Assembly (NCBI GenBank): GCA_037179335.1 | Contig: JAKZHN010000005.1 | Location: forward strand, 434,001 to 498,000 | DNA length: 64,000 bases | Direction: 5' to 3' | Origin: Cyclaneusma minus | Taxonomy: Eukaryota > Ascomycota > Leotiomycetes > Marthamycetales > Marthamycetaceae | Part shown: piece after piece, positions 52,477-64,000 of the stretch | Layout: each line of letters begins with the position of its first letter | Position numbering within the stretch: position 1 is the stretch's first letter | The notes under the pieces: model-generated | The model's database searches: none | The model's input: only the letters and a program-made list of their open reading frames with translations | Told to the model about the DNA's origin: nothing | Position numbers and translations under genes: made by a program

Positions 52477-54527
52477 CTACTCCTCGCCATCGTGATGTAA
52501 AGTGACGCTGTTGAACTCCTCAAAGGGATCCACCGCCGCTTCTCCAGGTGTTGCGAGACCGCTATCAAGGGGGACGCCTTTGGGTATTCGGGAGCCGCTG
52601 ATGTCAACACTTTCGCTTTCTTTGACGTTGCGGAAATTGATCGTGTCGATGCCGCGGCCTTGGTGAGGGATCATGGGTGGTTTCATGTGACGGATTAGAG
52701 CCCACTGCGTGGTGCGGAAAAAGGGGTGGGATTTGACGTCCGAGGCACCGGCGCGGGCGCCGAGGCGTCTGTGCTCGTCTTTGATGAGGAGCTTCTTGAT
52801 CAGAGATTTGCAGAGACTACATGGCGTTAGCAACAATAAAAGGATAAACTTCTTTGGGACATTCAGACTTACTTGCTAATGCTCGGTGCCCCCGAGTGCT
52901 CAGGGAAGGGAACGTCGTCTCTGAGGATGTTGGCAAAGGTCGCATTGCGGTTCTTGCCCTTGAACGGGGTCGTTCCGTACAACATCTCGTAGATCAAGAT
53001 GCCAAGCGTCCACCAGTCAACAGCACTCGTATGTCCGCATCCTTTGATAACTTCCGGCGCAATGTATTCCTCGGTACCGACGAATGAGTTCGTTCGGAAG
53101 TTATTGATACAGGATTTCGTGTCGATCGTCGGCAGAGAATTCGTGTTCGCACCATTGCGACCAACGATCATGGTTGGTTTTCCTCCGGGTTCCGACTGCT
53201 TCGAGAGATCGAAGTCCGACAACATAATATGTCCGGATTGATGCAGCAGGATGTCTAACAAAAGTTAGTACATTTTCGGCACCAGACTACCTGGAATATA
53301 CTCACTCTCTGGCTTCAGATCTCGGTAGATGAAACCCATGAGATGCAGGTATTCCAGCGCAGCGATGACTTCTGCCGCATAGAACTTGGCATCCTCTTCT
53401 GGCACACATTTGCCCGGTCTTGTCTGCAAAGCCCTGAAGAATTCACCTCCGCTGCAGTATTCCATGCAGAGATACAAATGATCCTCAGACTGGAACGAGT
53501 GGTAAAGCGTCACGATGAACGGATGGTTACTGGTTGCCAGGATTTCTTGCTCGGCGAGAGCCCGCTTGATCTTGTTTCGCTTAATCATCTCTTTCTTGCT
53601 CAATACTGCAGACAATTAGCAGGTAATCTCGAGCTAGAGTATACGATACCAACCTTTCATGGCATATAGCCTGTTGCTCTTCTTTTCTCTGACGAGGTAG
53701 ACTTTGCCCACATCGCCCTTGCCGATTAACTTGATCTTGTCAAAACTGCTGGGGCCAACCTCAACAGTCCTGACCTTGATCGAGTTAGAGCTGTATGTAC
53801 GGCGGAAGGCAGCGTTGGCTCGAATTGGCGGCTGAAGTGCTCCAAGCGTATCGACGTTTGCCAAGGGTGACAGATGTCCGTCAGCGCCTGGCATTTGTTT
53901 CGAATCGACCAGTGCTATCTGGCTAGAATTGGCCGCCTGTACCAATGGCTCCTTGCCAAGCTCGGCGGTAGCAGGCCTCTCTCCGCTGCCATTGCCCTTT
54001 GAGAAAAGACCCTGGGCATTTGGAGCACTGGCTACTCTTCTGAGTTTCCGAGCCAATTCCTCCTTGCCGGCCGTGACGGCTTGATCGCCCTCTCCGGCTA
54101 TGCCATTGACTTTGAAGGTAGGCGTATCGGGCGGACTAGGTGGCACGGAGCCTTCGTTGTGATGCCTCAATGCGGGCGGGCCTTGATGTGCGAAATACGG
54201 ATTCGCATTTGCCGTAGGACTCTGGGTGTCATCGAGGGGGTTTCCTTCACTGGCGACAGTCTGCGACCGGCTTCTGCTGCCGCCGGGGAAGAACTTGGAG
54301 GACCGGAAGGTGCTCTTGCTCTCGACCTTTAGCTGGCCGTCGCTGTGCTTATCGGCGTGGCTGCTGTTGATTCGGAAGAAGTTCTTCAGTCTCTGGGGGA
54401 AGTGGCTGTTGCCGGCGGAACGCTTCTCGGTCGACATTGGGGAGGCTGACATGTTCCGTTTCTCATTGGTGATATTGGTGAGAGACTTGGTAGAGGAGTG
54501 AGAGTCGGAGGAGAAGAGTTGCGTCAT
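52477..54527 (-). CDS. nrc-2: AGC protein kinase of the Nrc-2/Fpk1 (AGCVIII-like) group
   Basis: Four exons: 54527-53654, 53605-53306, 53254-52873 and 52816-52477, all junctions in phase; 631 aa. Residues 1-255 are a Ser-rich, basic tail. The kinase domain follows: [11 protein letters not shown] from 269, ATP-binding Lys in AMK (291), YRDLKPEN with catalytic Asp 387, and SDFDLSKQS at 404. D-F-D in place of D-F-G at 405-407 is the hallmark of AGCVIII-type kinases (plant phototropins, fungal Nrc-2/Fpk1). An insertion ([16 protein letters not shown]) precedes the activation segment [16 protein letters not shown]. The C terminus has [18 protein letters not shown] and a final DPFEEFNSV hydrophobic-motif region. 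Known members phosphorylate phospholipid flippases (yeast) or control asexual growth and conidiation (Neurospora). Identity at group level is firm; the symbol is assigned by resemblance. Confidence 0.88.
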
Positions 54528-57500
54528 TGGAGTGGTGGCAGTCGGTGTCGGGTCGGTGGCGGCTAGGGGTCAGGAATAGGTGGAGATGAACTCTTGGGAG
54601 TACGTGAGGCTGAAGGGTCTTTGGGGGTGGGGTGAGCCTCACACTCGTCGGTAACGGGAGATCGTGGGTGGCAGTGTTCCTGCTTGGTAAGGATTGGCAA
54701 ATGCCAATTGGACACGCTGGGACGTATCAGGTGTCCTCAGGCCGTGGTTCTGCGACACTAGCAAAGGGTCTAGGGCGGACCAGAGCCTTCAATTGCGCTG
54801 GCCGAGCATCACGTAGCAGCGCTGACGGCCCGAGGGGTAAGAAGGGCCGGCTAGTCGTGGGTGAAGGCACAGAGTTGAAAGGCGTGGTTACAAATGGCGG
54901 ACAGTTAGAAATGTTGAACAATGGTGAGGGGTGCGGGCGATGGACTCATGCAGTCGTGACACCCAAGCCAAGAGACGTCTAGCTCCGGTTCGGCGATGGC
55001 GGGCGGTCCGCCTAACCCACCAGAAGCCGCCGTCGTGGACCCTGATGGTGGGAATCTTCCGATGCGAACGATTGTGCTCCTTTACGAAGGCCAGATTCAT
55101 GAGACCGCTCAATTATCTCTTTGCCACTTGCTCGAGTTTAACGTCTTCTATGCTTTTCATCCACTTATTATATCACATCTTCGAATACACGGCCCGCGCC
55201 CGCTCTTCCGGCCGCGAGCAGAGTTACTTTCTCGGCCATCACCCTACATGTACTCTAGAAGGCCAAACGCCGAACGTATATTTCCTAACACTCTGATCGA
55301 TCATTTTCTGCTTCTCCCCTACTATATGATTATATCAACTGTCACTGAACTAGGCCACAAAATCATTCCGTGACATGCAAAAACCAGTCCCAAAGGCTAC
55401 CAGCCTACCACTCAAGGATTCCATGTTGCCACAACTCCGAGACAAGCCTACCGGACCGAGCTATGAAATCTGATCCAACAACCATTTACGACACTTCATG
55501 GCTAAAAGCCTAAACCCAAAAACCCTATCCAGGCCGAAAATGTCTCCTCGGCAGATGGTGACCGAAGCTCGTTTTTCCTGATTTCAACAACGGTCAACAG
55601 CACTTGAAGGTGAAAGGTCTAAGGGTCTGTTTTTTTTTTCATCCAGCCAACGAATCCCGACCACTCTAATATTACCCTGACTCACTGCTTAGACAAAACA
55701 TCATGAGGCAGTTATATAAAAACCAAGCGAACATCCGGATCCCTCTCCGGCTGTTAAGCACATCCTAGCAGTCCAAGAAAGTCTATCTAAGATACCCCAG
55801 CCCCTCCACAACCCCCATCACCGAAGCAGCGCTAGAACACCTCTAGAAGAAGTCTCCTCCCCGTCCCACCTCCCTCTTTTCCGCTACGCATCGTGAAAAG
55901 TGGACCCATATATACGACCCTACGACAACTACCATTTATTTCATGTGTTCGAGTCTCAAGTGTTTGAGTGATGGGTCTTTCGGAAGTAAAAGTAGCAATT
56001 CCTAAGAAAGCCGCGAACAATCTACCACAGAAATGATAACCCGAATGAAGCCTACCTCTAAATATGCCAAATTCCCTGAGTCTTTGTCACTCTCGTCAGA
56101 GTTCCACACGTACAACCTTGAACCTAGGTATACCTCCCCAGCCACCTACCTCACTCCCCAAACCCAGCAAACCAACCCGCCGGTCCTGTGCTACAGCAAA
56201 CCCGTGCTACGTACCACACCCATCACTCGCGGCCTCGGACTCGGTCACCACAAACCACAAGCCCTGCCGTCCAGCATCCACCTCGCTCAGCAGCAACCTG
56301 TTCAACACCAGTACACACACCACACACCACACACCACTAGGATCTAGCATACAGTCCACGGAAATCCTTGTGGCGCTCGTGCGCAAGAAGTAGCATATAT
56401 AGCTAGAAATGTAATGGCCTATTGTCCTACGGGACCTGGCTTGGTGGTTAATGCTTTTGTTATCGAGCCTTACAATCCTCGAGTCACACGAAACATCCTC
56501 TTGTGCCTGCCAAGCAAGCATCCCGTCCTAGGAACTTCAAACTTGAACACGGCTCATTTATTCACTTTATTCACTTTATTCACTTTATTCACTTTATTCA
56601 CTTTATTCACTTTATTCACTTTATTCACTTTATTCACTTTATTGAAGTTTAACCTGCTACCTAAATAGCCAAGGAACATGGACCGCAACCATCAAACAAG
56701 CATGCAATCAAACACAAAATCTCAAAACTCAACCGCCACGTTCCATATTAATTTATTATAATAGAAGCTGCTATACCCATCCCATCCCATGATCCCCCTC
56801 ATGCCCAGCAGGCCCAAAGTTCATTTCCAGGATACCGAATGCCCGCACGATTCCGTTCCGCCCGTCTGGGCCCCGTCATACGAGCCGAATCGAGTCGTGC
56901 TCAGGAACAATTCAACGGAGATATGTTGGGACTCCAGGCGCCAGCTCTCAAAATTCGTATTCAGAAATTTGGGTACGAGGAACTGATATGACTCCGGGGT
57001 GGGCGATTAGAACTGGGGGAAGCCACGGCGGATATGAGAATCATCAGAATCACCAGAAGATCAAGAGTGCACTCCATAACAGCAAAGACACGAGTAGCAC
57101 GAGTTTTTTTTTTATTATCTCAAACACGCCCAACTTCCACCCCCAAAGTCATCTAATCGAGGTCCCCGCCTCCTTCAACCACCAAATCCGCCACCTGATC
57201 AGCCCAGCCTGTGCATCCATCATTCATCATCCACCTCCACCATTTTCCATCTTCATGCAGCTCATCACAGCATCAACTCGTCCGAAAAGCAAAGAAGAAT
57301 AACTCGCAAAGCGACAAGCAAAGTTCGAAGAAAGCAAGAGAGGAAGACGCCCAGATCCCACCAACGCACAGACAACACACAAATATCCTTCGGCGCCAAA
57401 TCTTTTCAACACGGTATTTGTGGTATCTCAAGCCCCCATCCCTGGTCTCAAATTTCGCAAAACGTTCGTCTCAAGAAAGGGGAAGAAATAAAACCGGACG

Positions 57501-57790
57501 TCGGCGGCGGCGTTCGGCATTAATGGCACAAGAAGCGAAGAAGCGCGTAGTTCTCGAAATAAGGGGGGATGTTATGTAGGTTGGTATACAGGAAGCGAAA
57601 TCCAGTGATTTTTTTGATTTTGATTTTTCTTTTCGTTGCAAGTCATGGTATATGGTTGGCCGAGCCAGGATCGATGGATTAAAAGGGCGTCCATATATGG
57701 CAAAGAGGGAGAGTTGTCGTGGAGCTCGTCTCAGTGTAAAGGGAGTAGGATGCCAGATCAACATGTTGTCTAGATGAGCAGGAAAAATGC
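54528..57790. other. Intergenic region between kinase and kinesin
   Basis: Kinase leader side, then the kinesin 3' flank. Short frames only. A 9-bp minisatellite lies at 56557-56643 and a few homopolymer runs (ttttttttt near 55630 and 57105) are present. No RNA gene recognised. Confidence 0.5.
56557..56643. repeat. 9-bp minisatellite TTTATTCAC, about 9.7 copies
   Basis: Perfect head-to-tail units of tttattcac over 87 bp with no interruptions. The unit is three codons long (Leu-Phe-Thr in one plus frame), but the surrounding frame shows no gene. Confidence 0.95.
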
Positions 57791-60700
57791 TTAGAAGCAA
57801 TTCAAGCTGCCCTTCTTCTTTTTCTTGTTGATCTGGTTCATGCGCTCCTCCAGCTGGCGACGCGCTCCCTCGGCATCGAGTCGCTTCTTGCGCTCTTCTT
57901 CGACGGCATGCAGACTCCATCGCTCCTCTTGCTTGGGCTTTTCTTTCAGCACGCGGATCTCGGCTTCCAGGTCGGCGGCCTTGCGTTGCCAGGCGCTGCA
58001 GTCGGCTTTGACTTTGTTGCTCTGGCGCTCGAGATCGGTGAGAGCTTCTTCCAGGGTTGCGGTCAGTTGCTTCTCGGCAGAGAGGTGCTTCTCGATGGTG
58101 CGGATGCGGTGCTCCTGGTCCTCATGTATTTGGTTCATCGTAACATCCTTACTAGCGGGTCTTGTGCCAGAAAGGTTGTGCGTAGCCGGGATGGGAACAT
58201 TCGGGGGAGGTGAGACGGAGCCGGATGCACGGTTACCTGGAAGAGGGGGTAGAGGGATCACTGGAGGAGGAGATGGGAGAGAAGCGGAGGAGGAGCTCTT
58301 GCGGACATTATTAGCCGCCGAGTTGGTCCTCTTGGGAACATCCAGCTGAGCAAACTCGTCGAATTTGGCCTGTGAAAGTTAGCACGGCATATTTCTTGAA
58401 TTTCGGAGATGCATACCTGTAAATTGGCATATTCGTCTTTCACAATCGACAATTCTCTTTGAAGGCTGTCTCGGGCAGCGTGAGCCTCCTCAAGCTGTTG
58501 GTTGCGTTCGCTTTGGAGTGTCGACAGACGGTTGTTTGCGGCTTGGTGCTGATCGAAATTAGAGGCAAGTTGATCCTCCAGTTCTTCAACGAGTCTGGAG
58601 TTCTTCTTGTTTCGTGTATTCAAGTCGTTCATTTCCGCCTTCAATACAGCAAGCTGCTCGGCGACGTTGGCATGTTCAGCCTTGAGCTTAGCTCCGTCGC
58701 CCGCCGTGGCAAGCAACTCAGAGAGCTCGGTCTTCACGATGTCGAGTTCCTTCAGTAGAGTCTTGTTGGTATCTGCCAGCTCTGCATTCCTTTCTTGTTC
58801 ACTGGCCAATTGCTTTCGCTCGGCAAGCAGGTCGGAGATGCGATCCTCCAACTTCTCAATGCTGACATCAACACCCAAGGCGAATGCGACCTGTGTGGCG
58901 ACCTTCGTGAGCTCATCGCGGGCTTCAGCAAGCTCATCGTTGAGAGTCCTCAGGGCCTCTTCGTGCTGGCCAGTGAGAGCGGCGATATGCTCATCGTGTT
59001 TCGAAGCAACAGCTGCTTTGACCTCTTCCATTTCGCGCTCGTGGTTCATTCGAAGGAGGTTCAGACCATCTTCGTGTGACTTGACAACACGCTCGTGGTC
59101 CGAGATCTGCTGCTCCAACTTGGCAACAAGTGATCTGTGTTCGTCCATCTCAGAGAGTGCGGCTTCTCTTGACTTGGTTGCTTCGCTAAGTTGCTCCATC
59201 GCGGATGCATGTGATTGTTCGAGCTCAGCAATGCGAGCGGCGTTGGCGCTGACTGACGACTTGTGGGCCTTAATGTCCTTCTGCAAAGTCTCAACAACAT
59301 TTTGATGCTCGGCGCGAATCTGCTCGTAAACTGCGGGATCCACACCCTCGCCATCTTGGCCCTTGAAAGTGGCAGCAGATGGTCCGGTTGCTACACGAGC
59401 TTCCAATTCGGAAATCGTAGCCAGCAGTCGTTTCTCAGAAGCCTGCATAGATTCCAAGGCGGAATGATGTCGGCCCTCCCATTGGGAAAGTTCGGATTCA
59501 AGATCGGCAATTTTCTTGTCCTGGATATCTCGAACATCAGCAGTGATGCTTGACTTCTCGGCTGCTGTCGTTGTGCTCGACTCTGCATGGGCGCGCAAAG
59601 ATGCTTTCAGCGCTGCAACTTCGGCAACTAGCTCTCGCTCGCGAGCAGTGTGGGACTCCTGGAGTTGGCGAATCAGGTTCTCGCTCTGCATGAGCTGGTC
59701 GCGCATCGTGGAAAGCATAGACATATCCCCTGGTGACGAGTTCTTCATGCTAGATCGTTCACGCGTCAGTCCGGAGATGATGGTCATCTTCGCCTCCATC
59801 TCTTTCTTGACTGCGGCGATGTCTGCCTCCAGCTCTTGTACGCGCTCCGATCTCGCGTGCAGTTCGTGCATGCAAGCATTAAGGTTCACTTCGAAAGCTT
59901 GCATTATATCGGGCTTGTCCTCGAGATTATCCGCTGCAATATTTCGTAGGGATGCGAATGATCGATGAGCACGGTCCACCATCATAACGCCTTGACCTGA
60001 CTTGCGCCTGATTACCGGAGTTCCCGAACGAGATGTCGAAAGTCCGTTTGCTTTAGCTTTGTGAACCTCCGCCTTGAGTTCTTCCACAACATCAAGGGTC
60101 TCCATATGTCGCTCCTGGAGTTCGGCATACTTTTCGTTGAGTTCCAGAGCGGCCATATCCCTCTCTGCCGCCAACTGTCTTAGTTTCTCCACCTCCGCCG
60201 CTAAGGCCTCATCATCATTGGGCTGCTCGCCCACAGTCGTATCAGATGATGCTGACTTCGTCGCAGTTTCAGTTTCGGACTCCATATTGCTGGTGTATTC
60301 CCCAGCTGAGGACAATTCCGATGAAAGCGATCGCGAGGATGAATGATGTCCTCCATCCTTTAACTCTGTCACCCTCGCGTCTGCTAAAAAAGACATGGGT
60401 CGTGTTGGGTTAGGCGACACAGACATGAAAGAATCACGCTTGCTTGGATGTCGAGACTCGTCAACGGCATCCTGTAATTCGGCAAGTGTTCTCAAAGCCT
60501 GTTCGTATTTTGCCGCCAGAAGCTCATAGTCGGTGACGGTAGATTCATGTTCGACGCGCAAGTCGACAAGTTCTTGAGTGACAGTTTCAAGCTTATCCTC
60601 CACAGCCTTGGATTGCGCGGGACTCTGCCTGGGTTCTGTCGACGGATGAGCTTCGTCCGCTTTGCCGGTCGCAGTTTCGTCAATTGGCTCTCCGTTATCA

Positions 60701-63216
60701 ACAGGGCCTTCTTCGGCTGAGCGTGGTGTCTCGGGTCTAGCTGCGCGTGGGGAATTTGTCTGCACGTGGGGAACACCATTCTGAGCGTTCTTGTGGCTTC
60801 CTCGAGTGGGAGAGCTTTCCTTGCGAGACTTGGATGCGTCGCGCTTACCATTGGATTTCGGAGAAAAATCCTCTGAACCATTTTGTTGGATGTGATCAAG
60901 TTCGTAGAGAAGGTTGTCGAGCTTTCCGAGACTACGTTGGCGTTCAACAACATGCTCTAGACGCTGAATCTCACGTTGCATGAGTTCAGCGTCCTGGTCT
61001 GCCTCTGCCAGTCGCTCTTCCAGAGTGGAGATGTAGTCTTCACAGCTCGCTTCGTTCTCTCGAACGCGAGCAATCTCCTTCCGGAGCTCAAGGACGATCG
61101 CAGAATTCTTCTCTTCACCGGAGTTGTGCCCATCGAGCTTGGCTTCGAGATCGCGCAGATAAGCCTCGGTGGCAGCCTCCCTATCCATTAACTTCTGGAT
61201 GCGGGCCTGAAGCTGGCTGTTGATGGCTTCGACACGCGTGCACGTCGTCTCCTTTTCCAGAAGCATTGCCTCTGAATTCGACAAGGATGATCGAGTACCA
61301 GATAGGGACTGTTCCAGGCTCTGAATCGTGGTTTCGTATTCGAGAATGACCTGCTCGACGGCTTCGGCAAAGTTATTTGATCTCTGGAGTCTCTCACTAG
61401 CAGTTTCGCCCAACGAGTTCTCATGGAGTCGGTTCTCCGCAAGTTCCTCGTCCCGCGCCTTGGACATTTCGGCAATCAGCTTAGCGTGTCTCTGGCTCAG
61501 AGCAGTGTAGTTTTCTTGTGTATCGAGCAGCTGGTTTTGCAGCTCTATTTCACGGTCGTTCTGTCGCTCGGGCCTCTCCGGCGTCAAAGCGCTGCGTCGA
61601 TCGGAACGCTCCCCCCCATTTCGCTCGGAGCTCCTGATTTGCTCCCGCAGGAACTCCACCTCCGCTTTGAGACGATCAATGACGGCCTGTTTGTCACTTT
61701 CGTCAGAGACTTGTTGAATTCTTGGCTTGCTTTGGATCGCTCGGGCTCGCTGTGCATACTGCACAGTGTTCAGGGTCTCGCTGAGGTGGAACTCAGGCAC
61801 TGTGACACAAGCAATCATGTATGTGATTGCGTTGCCTCCGAGAGAATCTTGCAGCAGTCGTGTGAGTTTCGAGTCGCGGTAAGAAACGTGGGACCCGGCT
61901 TGGCGTGAAGACAGTTGCGAAATCACTTTTCCCAGACTCGCTAGACCTGCATTGATTGAGATACCTTCCCTGGCTCTTGCTCCTTCCGCTCCCGTATTCT
62001 TCAACCTTTCACTTCCAGCCAGATCGACAAAGTGGAGCTTGCTGGTGACTGTCACCAGCTCTCCGCCGCCTGTAATGACCTCAACGGGAACTGACATGCG
62101 CTTGTCTCCTGGTGCGGCCTGCTGGACCTTGTGTTTCCGCTGGACCAGGTTGAGACTGAATACGGCATGCGATCGAGAAGACTTGGCATTGATTGCAGTG
62201 GAGTCCGTTTGTCTGATTGTTGAACCAAAGTTCAGGGCATTGAGAAGATCTTCCACGGAGTGGATTTCAATTTGGTGGAGACCGGTAAGCAAGATTTGCC
62301 CCTTGGTATCTTCCCGAATGGTGACCTGGGATCGTTCACCCATGGGAGTTGGCTCGGGAACTAACAAGTCACGCAATTGCTCGTTGTAAATCTCAACATA
62401 CGTGGCCTTGAGCGACCAGGACCTTTCGGCGGGCCTCGATACTGGGGTAGGGGGTTGTATCGCGGAATATCGAGCAGTTGGGGTTCGCAAGCCGGACACA
62501 GAACCTCGCGGGACTTTAGGTCCTTCCAATGCCTCGAATAGAGCAGTAGCGGCGCGAGGAATAACTCCTAGTAAAATCAAGCCGTGTCAGCACAGCCTCT
62601 CTACTCATGCAACAGATGCTTGCATCCAAACATGCAGGATACTCACCCATTTGGTCTGTTTCTGCCTGTTCAAGCGGTCCGGATGTGCCCATGGTGTACG
62701 ATTTTCCCGCTCCCGACTGACCATATGCCAGAACGGAAACATTGTAGCCTTGGGTGAAGGCGCGTACGCTCTCACTTACGTACTCCCAGATGCCTTCCTG
62801 GTTGACATCTTCGCCAAACACGCGATCGAAGACGAACAGTTTGCGGCCTTGAGGCTGATCAATGGCTAAGCTCGTGGGCGAGGTGACATGAACCATAGAC
62901 TTTTGAAATCTCTGCGGAATAAGCTCGTAGCCAGGGTCTTGTGGGCGTAAAGGCGGTCGAACGCGGACGGCTGTAGAGGATTGTATTAGCACTGGCAGTC
63001 TTTTGCGAATGGCATGCGCAACGTACCAACTTTGACAGAGGTCTTGCCGTCCTCGTCGGAGGCCCTGCTTCCTCCGCGAGCGCTCATCCGACTGTTACTG
63101 CGCGGCGACGAGCGAATCATGGCGCTCAGGGGCCTCTGTGGAAGGGGATGCGGCGATGAGGGCGGCGAGCTGGCCATGGCTCCTGTTTCGTCGTCGACGC
63201 GACTGGAGCGATGCAA
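57791..63216 (-). CDS. Long N-terminal-motor kinesin with extended coiled coil (kinesin-4-like)
   Basis: Four exons: 63216-63027, 62970-62647, 62567-58417 and 58369-57791; all introns GT/AG with consistent phase; 1747 aa. The motor spans about residues 60-480. VAVRVRPP opens it, the P-loop GQSGAGKS is at 147-154, NAKSSRSHAVF is switch I, DLAGSERLKNTG is switch II, and YRDSKLTRLLQDSLGGNA follows. The neck reads ALRARAIQSKP-like (AQRARAIQSKP). From about 490 to 1550 it is almost continuous coiled coil, then a Pro-rich break (PSPPPVIPLPPLPG) and a last coil ending NKKKKKGSLNCF. Fungal kinesin-4 and related motors act on microtubules in transport or spindle function. The subfamily is a judgement from length and motor placement. 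The P-loop differs from the usual GQTGSGKT at three positions (S, A and a final S for T). Confidence 0.82.
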
Positions 63217-64000
63217 GGAGTTCGGCCAGGCAGCGAGATGGAGTGAGATGTCAGCAAGATGCAGTGCTTGCGTCTAGCCGCAGTGACGACGGCATGTATC
63301 GGCTCGTGCAGCGATCCTCCGTTTGTCGTGTCTCGGAGAGAAAGATAAAGTCCCAAGTGGTGGACTAAGTGCAGGGCACAGCAGCGTTTGCGTGGCAGAC
63401 AGCGGTGCCGCTAAGAGATGGGAGTCCCCTATTGTGTTGACGGGGCCGGGCAGGAGACTTTTCTGGTAAGTTGGCGGTGCCCGGCCAGCCAATCGCGCGT
63501 GCGTGCGTCTACGAACCGGGGGCCAGAGCTGGGCCTTACATGTACTGCTGGTGCGCGACTGACAATTTCCAAAGTCACCCAAATTGGCCGAATTCCAACG
63601 CGCGATCAGCGAAATCACGCTTCATCTTGATTGGGAGATCGCGCTGCTGCTGGGGAATGCCGTCCGCCGCCTCGGGATTGAACTCTGCGTCCCATGCATC
63701 TTCCCGTGCTACACCCAAGAGACCTCGGACCCCGTCGTCCTCTCAAACAACGTCAACGTCAAACCCGACATGGACCCTTTCGCTGACTGACCAGTGACCC
63801 CGACACGAACTGGAGCCTTACTCGATCTTTCGAATTGAACCTCGACGGTAGCCGCAGGAAGGCCAGTGCCGGAACTCTAACCCTACATTTACTCGTCAGT
63901 CGTGGCCATGAGAACTATCAGCATCGCAACAACAACTCATCCACAGTATGTCACAAAAGCAACCAAGTAGGCCGACGATAGTGGATTAGTGAGATTAAGA
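63217..64000. other. Right-edge region, no gene recognised
   Basis: Kinesin promoter side. Short plus frames at 63471-63797 lack domains. Any gene beyond the edge is not visible. Confidence 0.45.

Noticed and set aside
56557..56643. Short regular repeats as a CRISPR array
   Set aside because: A 9-bp tandem unit without spacers in a eukaryotic genome; it is a minisatellite.

Overview
The window is nuclear DNA from a filamentous ascomycete. Genes carry short introns (about 50-85 nt) with GT/AG ends and CTAAC/CTRAC branch points. The families present are typical of fungi: an Nrc-2/Fpk-type AGC kinase, an Nse2 SUMO ligase, a Git1-like permease and fungal beta-propeller and DUF-type membrane proteins. 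One very AT-rich block bears the marks of repeat-induced point mutation (RIP). A Dothideomycete is my best guess, but that is inference.

Layout. 1-0.5 kb: 5' end of an MFS glycerophosphoinositol/phosphate permease (minus). 2.0-4.8 kb: a broken MSFGFG-type/ankyrin gene (minus). 4.8-6.2 kb: intergenic DNA with a perfect 56-bp duplication and diverged duplications. 6.2-7.8 kb: Nse2/Mms21 (minus). 10.3-11.9 kb: Baeyer-Villiger-type flavin monooxygenase (plus). 12.9-14.2 kb: decayed Ulp1-like (C48) protease (plus). 14.9-34.8 kb: a one-direction array of eight J-domain gene copies, interrupted at 18.4-29.8 kb by an 11.4-kb AT-rich insertion. 35.1-36.7 kb: alpha/beta-hydrolase-like protein with a mitochondrial-type N terminus (minus). 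38.8-40.7 kb: DXD glycosyltransferase (plus). 42.6-43.9 kb: secreted beta-propeller protein (plus). 45.0-45.6 kb: four-TM membrane protein (plus). 46.55-46.88 kb: hAT-type MITE. 47-52 kb: gene-poor, with degenerate repeats. 52.5-54.5 kb: Nrc-2-like kinase (minus). 57.8-63.2 kb: long kinesin (minus).

The main observation is the J-domain array. Its members share one architecture: an N-terminal J domain split by a phase-0 intron at the same place (after F-Q-Q/K), a low-complexity linker, and a helical C-terminal domain with a Cys-Cys-Trp...Glu-Arg-Leu-Cys signature that I cannot assign to a known family. Only the two outermost members (14.86 and 33.70 kb) are intact. The six inner copies carry frameshifts, in-frame TAG/TAA codons, internal deletions or mosaic junctions. 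The AT-rich block in the middle is two nested, RIP-degraded Ty1/copia elements. The outer one (minus strand, about 204-bp LTRs, 5-bp CAACC target duplication) was invaded by a second one (plus strand, exactly 177-bp LTRs) that still shows recognisable protease, integrase, reverse transcriptase and RNase H remnants.

Apart from the array the genes look like unrelated housekeeping or accessory genes; I see no biosynthetic cluster around the monooxygenase. All functional calls rest on motif recognition by eye; no database search was possible.
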